NCBI RefSeq assembly: GCF_003171515.1
Contig: NC_089393.1
Coordinates: 2,232,001 to 2,296,000, forward strand
Origin: Pyrenophora tritici-repentis
Lineage: Eukaryota > Ascomycota > Dothideomycetes > Pleosporales > Pleosporaceae
DNA length: 64,000 bases
Reading direction: 5' to 3'
Shown here: piece after piece, positions 38,241-50,303 of the stretch
How the letters are laid out: each line of letters starts with the position of its first letter
How positions within the stretch are numbered: position 1 is the stretch's first letter
The notes under the pieces: model-generated
What the model was told of the DNA's origin: nothing
What the model saw: the letters and a program-made list of their open reading frames with translations, nothing else
The model's database searches: none
Made by a program: the position numbers and the translations under genes

Positions 38241-39933
38241 GTGAAATCGTACACCACTAATGCCTGGCTACCTTCGCTCTTCTGGCGAAGAACAATCACA
38301 TTTTGCTCGTCAAACCCAACCCATCCATGGCTCACCGATTCGTCGTCGAATCCCTGCTCTAGCGCAAACCGTAGCCCGACCCGGCTTCCCGATTCGTCGT
38401 CTTGAGCATCCTCATCTCCAAACTTGGATGGTTGCACGCGAACACTTAGGTCTCCATTTCTTGATCGCTTACGGTTTGCTGATGAATTCATACCACCTTC
38501 CAAGTCCCAAACACGGAGCTCGTTTCCTAGTCTGCTCACTGACACCGCTTTACCACGCATACCGACATGAGCGCCAGATATTGAAGAGGTATGACCCCAG
38601 AGTCGATTACCAGAGCCTATCGAAAGTGCTGACGAAGTTGACCGGACCAAGTATAACGCGAGCGTGTTGTCTGGATGTGCGACTAATAAGTACGGATGTG
38701 AGTATGACATTGAAGTAGGCTTCGAATTGCTTGAAACGCTCGGTACTGAATGCTCCCTTGCACTTCCTGGTGAAGGTGATGCCGGACGAACGGACGACGA
38801 TGCTAAGCGGCATGCAGATAAGGTGAATGAGTGTTCGTCTGCAGCTGTAGCCAGGCGTGATTCAAGGAGCTCCCCTTCGTGCGAAAGCCTCAGCTCTTGT
38901 ACACCGACAGTCCATCCAGAAAGGTACGTCGGCAGTGAATACGCAATAGCGGCAGTCATACTTGCGGCGGTTGTCCGTAGAGACAAGGACACAGGTGGCC
39001 ACGCAGTATGTGATCGTAGGGAGTATAGGAGTTTGGGGGCTTTCAAAATGCCCCGAGCATCCGGTCGGCCTTCGAAAGCATACAAGGATAATAGGTGATC
39101 CTCAGTCATAGTAAGGAGGTAAGGAGATGAGTATGCAAGCGCTGATAGCATTCCATTCGTGGAAGGCGGGTGCGTGAATAGACTCTTAAACCTAGTGTGG
39201 TTGTTTGTTAGGGAGTATATCGAGAAAGACCCATCTTCAAATCCTATTACGACTCGTTCAGTGCTTTTTTCTCCCTCTGATGCATCTATAGCCATAGATA
39301 TTGGTAGTCGAGGTGTTTCTGCTTCACCCCAAAGTCCTGTAGATGCCAATAGCTCACGGCCATTCTTTGAACTCCATGCTCGGAGGCCTGATATTGAGTC
39401 TGCAGCATACACTATGCGGTTCGACATTATCACCAGAAGTGGCGGATCTGGCGGCCGTTCAGCAACGACGATCTCGCTGACGGCGCATTGGCCTTGGGTC
39501 CAATTATGCCGTAGCCGATATTGTTGCTTCCAATTTGTTTGCGACCCATCCTTGACTAGATAACTGTCTTCCAGCCATTTCGATAGCCTCGACGAGTAGT
39601 GTAGCCGGTTAGGGTTGGTGAGGTCTCGAATGCCCGGTATACGAGAGGCTCTTGGGAGCACGAATGCGCGGTAGTAGGCAGCTTTCCAGAGTTCCGAGTC
39701 GACTGAGAGGCGGCTGAGCTTCTTTGATACCCTGCATGAGTCAGCGCATGTCGCAATAACTGAGTGAACATATGTACATACCTCTGACATCTTAGGAGCG
39801 AGGATACTGGAACGAAGGATAGAATGCGCACAAGCAGCTCCTCGCTCAATCTTGATATCCTGTCGGGTTTCGTAAGTCGCTGTGTCTTTGCTGGACGCTC
39901 GCCGCCATCGTCATCCTCGTGCGCCCGCTTCAT
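38237..39933 (-). CDS. F-box and WD40-type beta-propeller protein
   Basis: Exons 39933-39782 and 39731-38237; 50-nt intron (GTATGT...GCAG); 548 aa. Splicing completes the F-box: RISRLSEELLVRILSFVPVS followed by LLRCQRVSKKLSRLSVDSEL and LWKAAYYRAF. The rest reads as a beta-propeller with weak WD-type blades, for example GLRAWSSKNGREL, GFEDGSFSIYSL and GNELRVWDLEGG. F-box/WD40 proteins usually select substrates for SCF ubiquitin ligases. It is divergent from Sae2 with only 250 bp between starts, so the promoters probably overlap. Confidence 0.85.
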
Positions 39934-40183
39934 GGCAGGAAAGCGCTATCGGCGGCGAAGTCGCACTTGCCTCGGAATGTTCGGTGTTGCCTGGCCTTAT
40001 CGTTATCGCTAGACGTAATTATGTCCGTGCGTTGACGTCGACGCGTGACTGCGCGTTCAGCTTTCTTGGCGTGTTTCCTCGACGTTGCCGCCTAGCACTA
40101 GGCAACGACAGCCTTCAGACTTTTGTCTGATCAACTCTCACGACTACACGTCTGCATTTCATGTCACTCTCTCTATACATGAA

Positions 40184-42585
40184 ATGGCGGATTTTACAGC
40201 CTGGGTAGAGCAGAACAAAGCGCTCTGGACGCGTGTATACAATGAGGTCATACATCCCGATCTTGAGAAAGAGTGGAAGAAGAGTATGTCTTCCGTGTCC
40301 GCAGCGCATAACATCGCTGATGACCAGCTAGGAGAAGAGAGACACAAGGAGGAGCTTAAGCAAAGTGCGTCATGTCAGACGCTTGGCGCGATTAATACTA
40401 ATGATCTGCAGAGGAAGAGCAAACCCAGGTTCTATTCAATCATCTACAGGGCGAGCTGGTGAAATCGGCACGTCTTTCGACTGAAAACGAACGACTCAAG
40501 GAACAACTTGAGAGCCAAGTTCAGCCCACTGTTTCCGGGGTAGACCTGCGCCGCCTATTTGAAGAGAACGAACGGTTGAAGCAGCATCTTGCGACAAATC
40601 ATGATGATCTTGCCGAGAAGATTAGTGGGCTGAGCAAGAAGTATCAGGATGCCTCTCAGAAAGTCAAGTATCTGGAGAGGAAGAATGCTGCAGTAATGCA
40701 AAAGAACAAAGATATGAAGGAAAGCGTACGTGCATGGCAAGAGTACGCAGACCGACAATCAGGAAGCCATAAATCCAAAAATGAGGCCAAAGCCGAAGAC
40801 GCAATGCCACGAATCTCGGCCGGTCATCTGATGCCCGACGATCGACCCCATGTGCCCTCTAGTCCGGTTTCCGCGGCTACCGTGAGGACACCGCGCTCTC
40901 TTGCGGACGTAGAACGCTCTTCTCCTGCACCTATGGTGCCACTTCCAGGTCCATTAGGCGCTGTGGATCTGTTGATAGCTCCAAATGTAGTTGATAGTGG
41001 AGAACGTAGCACGAGCGCAGCTACCACTCCTAAGGCAGCGGCTCTATTACAGGGTAATGAGCCACAACAATATCGCCCTGAGCCTGCCACGGCTAATCCG
41101 AGTTCGAGTCAGACAACAGTGGATGAGCATGTTGAATTGACGAACAGATATGAACCAGTCGTGGATGCTGAAGAGGAAGATATCCCTGAATTCGTTTCCG
41201 AGCGGTCCTTAAAACGAAAGCGACGGCCGTCAAAGTCCAGATTTGAGATATACGCAGATCGCTCATCAGACGGTACTCCGATTAAACCTTATCGTGTCAA
41301 GGAAGAACCGTGCAGTAGTCCACCGACTTCTGCCTACAAGCTATCTCGGACTGAAACTATGGACTTGGATGACCCCGCGCCGAATGTACTCCAGACACCG
41401 CGACATCCTCGGAAGAGTCTTTCTAATCACGCAGACAGTCCCGGTACATCTCGTCGTCAGAGGCGTAGCAGTGCGCCTCTCACGCAGTCGGTCAGGGAAA
41501 AGAACGTGGGCAAGCTCAATCTAACGCGCACTGCTGCTCCCCAACCCATCGCCAGTATCGAAGCCCGGGCTATCAGCGAACCAGCCGAACTTACACAAGT
41601 GGAGGATACTGTTCTAAGGCCTCTTGACTCAAACATAGTAACCAGCGTTCCTGAAGAACCTCCAACCAAACGCTCACGACGAGCCCAAGCCCAAAATCGA
41701 GAGAAACATGATTTTCTGGCGGAGTCTGGTGAAGCACCACCAGCCGAGAATGGTGAGCGAGTCTCGCCACATGTGGCCCGACAGCAGATGAACAGCAGGT
41801 TGCGCGCTTTAAAGAAAATTCAGACGCCCACAAAGGCCTGGCCAAAAACTTCAAAACTAGGACCGCCGAAGATCAAGAAGGAGCAAGTCCCTACACCACC
41901 ATCGAGTTCGTCGCGGGCTAGGGATACCCCTGTGAGGGCGGCTGCAAAGTCTCGTTCCAAGGCTCGTGATGACCCGACACCTGATCGGCCAGTATGGACG
42001 ATGAAGCCGCCCGAAACACGGTCCAACGCTCGCAAAAATCGAGACGTTCCTGCCAAAGACCAAGGCCGTCTTCGAGATAAGGACGTTAGAGAACTTAGCG
42101 GGCATGACTTCAAACCAAATCCTGCCTATAACCAAGGGTATAGTTATGCATTCACGGAGACTGTCCGAAAACGTGGAGATCGTATGTGTCTGCCAGGCTG
42201 CACCAATGCGCAATGCTGTGGCTCCACATTTCGAGCGCTGGCAGAAGCTCAAGCACCTCTCAGTTCGTCCCAAGAGGAAGTTTTGCTCGAAAACTACCTC
42301 GGCGATGCATACAGCAGCATGCAACTCACTCAAATGTCATCAGAAGAGCGACAAGAGCTAGTTCTCCAAGCACGCACCATGAAGATGGCAAAAGAGTCTG
42401 GCAAACATCGTGAAGCTTATGAGCGGCGTAAAACACCGCCGGGCTTCTGGCGGGTCGACTTTCCGACGACCCAAGAACAACAGGAAGACAGAGAGCGGGC
42501 AAAAGAACAGGAAAAGGCTGTAGTACAAGAAAGATGGCTGGAGGCCCAAAGAAAGGGTGGAAGGTGGATATTCAGAGACGAATAA
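40184..42585 (+). CDS. DNA end-resection factor Sae2/CtIP/Ctp1
   Basis: Exons 40184-40364 and 40412-42585; 47-nt intron (GTGCGT, branch ACTAAT, CTGCAG); 784 aa. The N-terminal ~190 residues are coiled coil (for example RLSTENERLKEQLESQVQ), matching the tetramerisation region. The middle is disordered, with many Ser/Thr-Pro sites. The C-terminal Sae2/CtIP domain has MCLPGCTNAQCCG, then GKHREAYERRKTPPGFWRVD followed by FPTTQEQ. The KHR triad matches the family's RHR DNA-binding motif, and PPGFW...DFPTTQ is the family signature. Known role: activates Mre11-Rad50 to clip DNA ends and start homologous recombination. No symbol is given because fungal names differ (Sae2, Ctp1). Confidence 0.93.
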
Positions 42586-43020
42586 GCTGATTTAATGTAC
42601 ATCATGATTGGTAGGCCAAAGTGTTCACACCAGGCTGGTAGTTCTCGTCGATCGCAAATTTGCTGCGTCAATGTAATCATTTGAAGACTTTTGGATGCGG
42701 TAGTTTTGGGGGTGGTGCCTCGGGTCGACTGTACCACGGTACCAGTGTCACTACCATTATCCACACCACGATCCATGCTTCAGGCTGGATGTAGTGACGC
42801 TTAGTCCCAGGTACAGAAGGGTATTCTGTATATCGTAGTACATTATTAATCAGCACAATGTCCGTGGTTATTCAGAGCAAAGCCTATCACACACTTATCT
42901 TGTATTTTATGAAATGGTTTACTTTGCACAGGGTCTTCCCTCTCTCAGCACGTCTACAGCAGCACCAAACTACACAACCAAGCCAAGCCTTCCAACCCAC
43001 TAAGCATAGCTTCTCAACCC
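42586..43020. other. Intergenic stretch between Sae2 and RING genes
   Basis: 435 bp, AT-rich; nothing recognised. Confidence 0.5.
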
Positions 43021-43926
43021 ATGTACACCCAAAGCGAGTTTCTCGCCACACAAGTCATTCCCGTCACGCCTCCAGCAGACAACACCAATTGCGTAATCTG
43101 CTATGAAGAATACAACACCACCTCGCATGAACCCGTCACCTACGCTGGCGAAGACAGCTGCGGGCACATCTTTTGCGTAAGCTGCCTCGGCACATGGTTT
43201 AGATGCCCAAATACAAACTCCTGCGCTCTATGCAGGAAACAGTTGTTTGTTATCCCAGAGGCACCCTATTCAGACAATTCTGATGAATACGGAGAGGAGG
43301 ATGAGCCTTGGAATGAAGAGGCATATTTGACTGAAATTGAGGAGATGGTTACAATTCAGGAACGTATGAGGAGATATGAGGAGATTACAATTCTGGAAAA
43401 TAGGATTGAAATTGAGGAGATGATGATAACACAGAGACATTTGAGAAGAATTGATGAGCAAGAGGAAGCAATAGCAGTCTTCTACCCCGAACGCGTCCAA
43501 AACATCCTCCGGAGTATCTTTTACAGTATATGGCATCTTCTTAGGGATTACAGGATGTTTCCTGTAGGTATAAGGGACCACTACATTCCCTCTATGACAG
43601 AGCTGGTGAGGGTATGCTTGGATATGGTGCGTGTGCAGCTGGGGAGGACACACACATTCGAGATGCCGATGACACTGGCGCGGTCATCTGCTCTGAAGGA
43701 TCTGCTTCGTCAAATATTGGCTAGGGGGATAATGAATGCGGGGCAAGGAATTATGGTGTTTCCCGAGGAGATGATACGGGCGTGGGGGGGAAGGTTGAGG
43801 GTGGCTATGCCGTGGTTGTGGGAGTTGCCAGTTGGCACACATGAATTGAACAGAAGGGTTTCTTTGCCGTTATTGCGGAGTATGCGAATTGGCATATACG
43901 AGTCAAACTGGGGGCGTTCAGAGTAG
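43021..43926 (+). CDS. RING-finger protein, probable E3 ubiquitin ligase
   Basis: Single exon, 301 aa. The N-terminal RING runs from NCVICYEEY through CGHIFCVSCLGTWF to NSCALCRKQL. This gives a C3HC4-type ligand set with a long gap between the second and third ligands. An acidic/Glu-rich stretch follows, with two tandem copies of a ~17-residue unit (EIEEMVTIQERMRRYEE and EIEEMMITQRHLRRIDE). The C-terminal half is helical without recognised domain. Small RING proteins of this layout are common and poorly characterised in Pleosporales. E3 ligase activity is inferred from the RING only. Confidence 0.82.
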   Translation: MYTQSEFLATQVIPVTPPADNTNCVICYEEYNTTSHEPVTYAGEDSCGHIFCVSCLGTWFRCPNTNSCALCRKQLFVIPEAPYSDNSDEYGEEDEPWNEEAYLTEIEEMVTIQERMRRYEEITILENRIEIEEMMITQRHLRRIDEQEEAIAVFYPERVQNILRSIFYSIWHLLRDYRMFPVGIRDHYIPSMTELVRVCLDMVRVQLGRTHTFEMPMTLARSSALKDLLRQILARGIMNAGQGIMVFPEEMIRAWGGRLRVAMPWLWELPVGTHELNRRVSLPLLRSMRIGIYESNWGRSE

Positions 43927-44358
43927 GTGTTGCTGTCCCGATGCTGTTGAACGTACTATGGTACTATTTAATTGCGGGAGTAGAGAGGCAAGTTGCGACG
44001 TAACATAAGCCTCCCGTTTAGGTAAAGACTAGTTTGAGTCAATTCAGGTCATTGTGTTGTGCATTTGAATACGTTTGGGGGCAGGCAGGCCTTTGAGTGC
44101 AAGGATACATGTTATAGACTTCATTACTACGAGTACGTGAAGTGTGACTGGCTGTGTGTGGTATGAGAAGGATTCATTCGAAGAATTGCTAGTTTCTAAC
44201 ATAAAAAAACTACATAAGAGAAGAAAGATTCCAGGGGTATGAAGCCAGTGTGGGCGGGTATAATAAAAAAGAAAACATTTCCAAACACCCTGTAACACCG
44301 AACATGAAAAGACATGAAAGAAGTGAAAACAAGAACATAAAAGATTCATGAGAAGATT
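43927..44358. other. Convergent 3' intergenic stretch
   Basis: 432 bp between the RING gene (+) and the DUF7053 gene (-), AT-rich, no gene seen. Confidence 0.5.
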
Positions 44359-45839
44359 CTATCCTCGGATGCTGCCCTTGCGGTACTTGTCGTCTTTGAG
44401 CGGGACCGGTGGTCGCTCGTCTTCCTCGACGGGTACGAATGGCGTGTACGGCATAAACGAGTCCTTTCGTTCGTGCTTGGGGTCGTACTTTGCGCTCGAT
44501 AGAACAGGCTCGGGAGCTGGAGTTGGAGCAGTCGGGGTATATGTGGCGTTAGAGAGGATGGGTGAATTGGAGTTGTATCTCGTTGCGGGTAGCGTGTTGT
44601 ATGCAGTCGCAGGTAGAGTGTACATGAACTCATCAATAGCGTCATCAATATCGTCAAGCAGGTTCTGCTGCTCCGATTGAGAAGGCTGAGAGTTCGACTT
44701 GCGGTCAAAAGGCTGCTTCGGGTCGAATGGGAATGTAAAAGAAATGGGTCGCTCGCGGCCAGAGTAGGGCGTTCTGGGCGTGTTAAAGAACTGCTGGTTT
44801 TGTTGCGGGGCCTCCGTGTTGTGTGGGCTGAATGGTAGCAATGAGATCACGCGCTCCGAGTTCTTAGCCGATGGAGTAGCGGGCATCATGGAGATCGGTC
44901 GCTCGCGCAGTGGGGAGGTGGCGCCCCCGTCGTATGTTGTCGCTGGTAATAAGAACGATGATTGCTCTGGCGCAGAAGAAGCAAGAGGCTTCTCTTCGTG
45001 TACGTAGACAAAAGACATGTGGCGGTTTGACCGTTTCGTAGTTGGGCTGTTGCTTTGGCTGTTGTCGTTGAGTGTCGAAGATGATGAAAAGCCAGGGGAA
45101 AGGACAGGATCGCTCTGGCTCCGTGTGTGGGACATGGAGCGAGGGCTGGGAGCTGGGGCAGAAAGCTCAAGGTCTGGTGGCAGAGCGATCAAGATGTCTC
45201 CATGACCCATGCGCTCGCCCGGGTCGATACCGCGGAGTTGTTGTAGTCTCTCGTTTGCGAAGCTGGATTCCAGAATGTGCGCTCTCTCGACCAGTTTATC
45301 TACTAGCTGTCCGTGCGAGTCCTTGAAAGTCCTCTTGACGAAGCTCAGGAGTAGTGATGAGCAAGTCATCTTGACGTCTTCTCGGATATACAGTCCATGC
45401 CTGGGTGTCTCGAGGCCAGGTTCAACAGGGGGTTTTGGCTCGCCGGGTAACCGTCCTCCAACAGTCCACTTTCCTTGGATATCGAGACCGAGAGGTGCAT
45501 ACACATGTGTTGAGAGACCGTCGGCTGTATCTGTGAAGCAAGCATGGTAGGAGACTGATCCTGTTGCGAGGCCCCCTGGTAGATACGAGACTTTGTCTTG
45601 ATGGTGTTAGTTCGTCATCCGCAGAGTATGAGAAGAGAGGAATTACCTTTGATGGTATACCACTTCGCCCAGTACTCGTCTGTAGGCGCATAGGCAGGGG
45701 GTTTGCACATGAATCGCTCCACGACCAATGGGTTTAGGTCGATCATGGCGAGATGGTCATGGTACATGTCGAGTACACTCTTCCTCGTGATGCCCGCCGG
45801 CAACGGAGTAATGGTGGTGAAGACAGCGGTCTTCGGCAT
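44359..45839 (-). CDS. DUF7053 domain protein
   Basis: Exons 45839-45647 and 45596-44359; 50-nt intron (GTAATT...CAAG); 476 aa. The N-terminal ~190 residues match the fungal DUF7053 domain: MPKTAVFTTITPLPAGITRK, then DHLAMIDLNPLVVERF, YWAKWYTIKDKVSYLPGG, and a closing helical stretch with SSLLLSFVKRTFKDSHGQL. The fold is probably a START/SRPBCC-like lipid- or ligand-binding cup. The C-terminal ~280 residues are Ser/Pro/Thr-rich and disordered, with three SFV/ISL/ITF-type repeats next to RPIS motifs (SPLRERPISMM, GRERPISFTF). The splice junction is fixed by the domain reading through without a break. Function unknown. Confidence 0.85.
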
Positions 45840-48059
45840 CTTGTTCTATCTGGTAATGGTAGAGTCCTCCTGGTAAATATCTCAAGACGTCGCTTATGGA
45901 TGCGATCAATGTTACGCACAGGGAGGTGAAGCTGGAAAGCTGGAGAAGTAAGAAAAAAAGAGGATGTTTGAACAGTAAATACCAGGAAGATTTACTTGTT
46001 TCGCAGGCGATGTGAGATCCGCTCATTTGACTGACACACATCCCCCACGTATCAGGCGAGCCCCCAAGCGCCTCCTGCGTCCAGATTCGCGGAAGGTTTG
46101 GGAACGACAGAACCCCGCCAAGCACGTCGCCAACAAGTCGAGAAAGGCATCAGTACCCGCGTCTAATCATGCCACTTGATGGATACTGTGTCCGGCCTAC
46201 ATGACATGCCTTCCGGGTAGCGTTTGGCCCCTTCGACCCTATGTGGGTCTTGCAGACGAGTACGCCGAGCTCATACTGGCTGCGTCGTGGAAGAACACAG
46301 CCGCAACCCAAGAAACACGAACAGAACACTGTCAGTCGAGATACGGAAATGCACGTTCTGTGACGGCATGTGGTGGCGCGGTGTAGCAGAGGGCAGCTTC
46401 CTGGCGCAGATCCGCCGCAGGTACGTTAGAAGCTAAGGTTTACGCTAGGACGAATGGAGCAGTTTAGATGAACTGCCGAGGGGTCATCCCGCCTCCCTAG
46501 CATTCTAACAGTACAATGTCGCTACACACCAAAGCTTCTTCGAGAATAACATTGTCAGACCAGCTTGATGCATTCTGTTAACGCGTTTTCCATGTGTATT
46601 GTTGATATGTTATTTAGCGCACCAAGAGAACTTCGCCACTTTGTTTCTTCAGCATTTTTGCCGGTACCTGCCGTACCAGGCACTTCCTGTCTCTTCTCAG
46701 TTTCAGCGATCCTTGGCCTAGCATACATGGCAGATTATAAGGCACGCAAACGCCCATCCCTCGGCAGAGATTCTGTGCCGTCCTGTCGCAAGTGTTTGAA
46801 ACAGTCTTACTAGACGTATTTATAGGTATCGTGTCACGCAATAATTTGGAAATGTAGAGAAATCTGCTCATGCGTTCGCGAATCCTGTTGTCGTTCTATG
46901 GAAGCCCATAAAAATGTTTGACAGCGTAGTACCAGAAATAGTCCAAGGCCAAATGGAGACATCGGGGCGAATATTAACATTACATCCTGCTATTACCATA
47001 TTTGAGATGTAGTCTTGGGGTACGGACAACTGCCGAATGTAGACATTGTCGCGAGTGTTGGTAAAGTAAGAAGGATGGCCTCATGAGACAAGTAGTGACT
47101 TGGCTCATGACATCTCACTTACAGAGCAAGAGAAGTCCAGGCAGCACTATGCGGCACGAGGCATCATTTCTCTGCTTTGCGCTTGAGGCATTGACGACAT
47201 GTTCTCGCCAAAGTACATCTCACGTACACATGTAAGAAAGTCTAGGCATCACTATGCGACTAGAAGGCACGAAAATTTTCTGTCCAAGGCAGAAAGTCTT
47301 CATCTTGTTCAAATATAGCGCAATGGAGAGCTTAAAGGGATATTAGATATCTGTCAATCATTCAATGTGCCAACAATATGATCAAACCAACCAAATCTCA
47401 TCGTCATATCATCGAATATGTTCGCCCTCACGGAAATCAAGCACCGGAATACAGGGGGTACTCGCCCATGTGTAAAGGGAAGGATAACCCAGCAACACAA
47501 GGGACAAACAGCGATCTGTCACTGATTACCACTATCGACCCTTTCACAAGCATGTCCATGCAACGGGTATGTATGACGAGCGATCTCGAAGCCGGAGTCG
47601 TCGCTATGATCTTCGGGGGTTTCCATGGTTTGAGCATATAACAAATCGTGCTTCTGTATTAGGAAGTCGACCGAGCCACCCAATACCACCACTCCCAGAT
47701 GACAGGAAACGACAGTGGCGATGCTCCAACTCGGCGACGACATACCTTATCACTTCTTGTGTATTGACAAAGCCGTCTTACTGTTCTGTACGTATAGTCG
47801 CACAATTACACACATATCGACGGACTCTTTTTCTTAACAATTAACTTACACTTATGCAATAATTAAATTCCATATCTAGGAGACTATCCAGGTCCTGATT
47901 AAGAGAAGAAAATTTTATACCATTCATCCACAAAGAAAAAATAGTAACCACCCAAACCAGCGCCGCGAGCGCGTCATGCCTGATGACCCGCTCCAAACAT
48001 CATATCATCGTTATACACGCAACATGCAAAACACACCCCGAGCAGCTTCTTCCAGCGCT
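45840..48059. other. Intergenic stretch, 2.2 kb
   Basis: No supported gene. It contains a diverged direct repeat (47110-47270). The rest has only short unsupported frames on both strands. Confidence 0.5.
47110..47270. repeat. Diverged direct repeat, two ~55-bp copies 105 bp apart
   Basis: Copies lie at about 47110-47165 and 47215-47270. Both start ACATCTCAC and share CACTATGCG. Many differences are C-to-T or G-to-A transitions (for example AAGTCCAGG versus AAGTCTAGG), a pattern that repeat-induced point mutation would give. The sample is too small to prove it. Confidence 0.5.
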
Positions 48060-48720
48060 CTAGACACCTTGATGCATGTCTACTTGCTTCAGCATCGGCG
48101 CATTCTTTGACTTGATCGCAGCTAGGACACCAAAGACAAATGTCACAGCCCACGCCAACCAATTCGCAGCGCTGATCACCGTGCTCGCGCGGGCAACATC
48201 GCAGACCTATTTTCTTGTCAGTATTGATTCTCCTGACCATCCTGCGATCAATCTCCCGCCTTTGAACTCAAAGCTCTGGATTCAAAATGCAAAGAGGCGG
48301 AAATGGGGGGTAATACGTACCATACCAAAGCAAATCCTCCCACTCAAAAACACACCCAGTGCCACGAATCCACTAAACCAAAACAACATGGTCAAGCCCT
48401 CCAGCCCCAGCACCGCCCACTTGACACTCGGCTGCTCAGCAAGGTGTTTGTATTTGTTCGTTGACGTTGCGATGATGGGGATAAGCGCTAGGATACTCCA
48501 TGCGGGCGCAAAGATGAGGTAGTTGATCTCCATGGGTGAGGATTGGCGCCAGTGCGACGCCCACCATGATGATACTGTTCTTTTTGTCAGAAGTGGAAAA
48601 GGATAGGGGGATCAGGGGGAATCAAGGGGAATCAAGGGGAAGCATACCATAAGCCATCAATCCCAGCACCGCAACAGAAAGCACAGTCTGTACAGCGCGG
48701 ACGCCGTGAATCCAGTTCAT
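48060..48720 (-). CDS. MARVEL-domain four-pass membrane protein
   Basis: Exons 48720-48648, 48574-48321 and 48206-48060; introns 73 nt (GTATGC...ACAG) and 114 nt (GTACGT...ATAG); 157 aa. Four hydrophobic segments are visible: VQTVLSVAVLGLMAY, YLIFAPAWSILALIPIIA, WAVLGLEGLTMLFWFSGFVA and VISAANWLAWAVTFVFGVLA. The family is MARVEL, typical of small fungal plasma-membrane proteins related to Nce102, which organise membrane domains. The short cytosolic tail ends in MLKQVDMHQGV. Both introns lie next to membrane segments. No single long frame covers the gene, so it could easily be missed. Confidence 0.85.
48605..48643. repeat. Short tandem repeat inside an intron
   Basis: Three to four copies of a GGGGAATCA-type unit of 9-10 bp, inside the first intron of the MARVEL gene. 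Confidence 0.75.
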
Positions 48721-50303
48721 AGTCTTCATCTTTTAACCGGTCGTGATTCTCGTACGTTGTTGTCCGGTGGGTATACTCGGATTCGGGTTATTCTGTTAGT
48801 TCCTTTTTTTCGGTCTCCGGTGATCGACTTCAAACAGGTACGGTTGTATGTATATATACAAGTGTCGCGCGCGTGTTATGTATATATGAACAGACAATCT
48901 GCACACGAACGGATGGTAATATCTCGGCGTAAAAAATGGCGCGTGCGTGTATGGGCGTTGATGAGTATATGCGTTGTAGTCAATGTCATGGATAGATGAA
49001 GTTGGGTCGTTCCTGTCCGATGCTAATCCTGATCCAAGCCACACACACGACTCAATCAAATCAATGAATCAACCGTCGAGCGAGCGAGCGAAGGTAGGTT
49101 TCCAGTTCGAGATGCCCGTTTCAAACAGCCCGCCACAAAAGTAACAAAAGAGTGTCGAGAAAAAATAGTTAGTATGTACGAGAGGGAGGTAGGAGCCACA
49201 AACGCACTAGGCGCAATAAATATACGTAGTAAAACGAAAGGAACTGACAGCTAGAGAAGGAAAGGAGAAGACGAGAAGAGACTTCAAACAAAACCATAGA
49301 AGGCAGATACAAGCAGTTCATTCTAATTGCGTCTGCTCGCCCAGCACATCCACGTCCTGGTCCTGCGACTTCGCTTGCCTCACAAATCTTCACACACGCA
49401 AAGCAACAATGCTGCACCCACCCCCCGGGTGCGCAGACTGCCACTGTGCGCTCGTTATGCGACACCACAAGTGTTGCTTCTTACTGGCTGGCGCTGCCGA
49501 ATGTACGTCGGAAGCTGTGTTTCAGATGCGGAGGGAGGATGCTGAACCTGCTACCTTTATGCGACAACCTTCGAATGTGACATGAACGCTAAGCCACTTC
49601 TAGGAAAACGCGCCTTGTCGCAGGAAGGAAAGGGAACGTGTGTTGCGCTTGGTATTTAATGGTGAATTGACGCAGAATTCCATATTTTTCATTTCCGCAC
49701 GCGTGGAGTGGATGGTTCGCCGTGTCACATACTGGCAAGTCGGTTCGGTTGGCGCTTTAATGCCCCTTCCCTTCCTGTCAACTTGTCTTGTCATCAAACA
49801 ACTGGAGTTCACGAAATGGAAATCACGAGCAGTTGGAGCCGTATCTGTTTTCACCGCCGTTATATTACGCCATAAGTGAACCGTCTCCATTATTATCGTA
49901 CACATGCGCACTTTTTCCCCACATCCGCCCATTATGCATCGCCCAACTGGATTGTTTGAAGATATCATAGCAGCACGCACCATGTAATTCCAATGTCCAG
50001 CGTTCTCTTCGTAAGACGTCTTCTGACAGCCAAGTGAGCGTTCCAGCACCACAAAACTGCTGCCAAACGCCAATGAGTAGTCGCTGAACGTAAAGGGACT
50101 GGGTATCGGGAAGGTATCTATGTGTACATCGGAAAAGGAAATACCCAGCAATCATGAAAGAAGAAAGAAAAGTGAAATCAATGCCATAAAGGTGCCATGA
50201 GACGTACACTGTAACCAGCGTTGATAGTGAACTGTATCAAGGCATTTCAGCACAAGATAAGTCATTGTTGATGTAGTGACGTGATAGCCGCGGCCTTGAA
50301 GCC
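48721..50303. other. Intergenic stretch, 1.6 kb
   Basis: Only short frames. The longest (49600-50151, minus) lacks an ATG start and any domain. It has alternating purine/pyrimidine tracts such as CGCGCGTG near 48.87 kb. It probably holds promoter sequence for the MARVEL gene and the 3' UTR of EDC4. Confidence 0.5.

Noticed and set aside
49600..50151. 183-codon open frame on minus
   Set aside because: No ATG start, no domain, and no splice pattern linking it to other frames.
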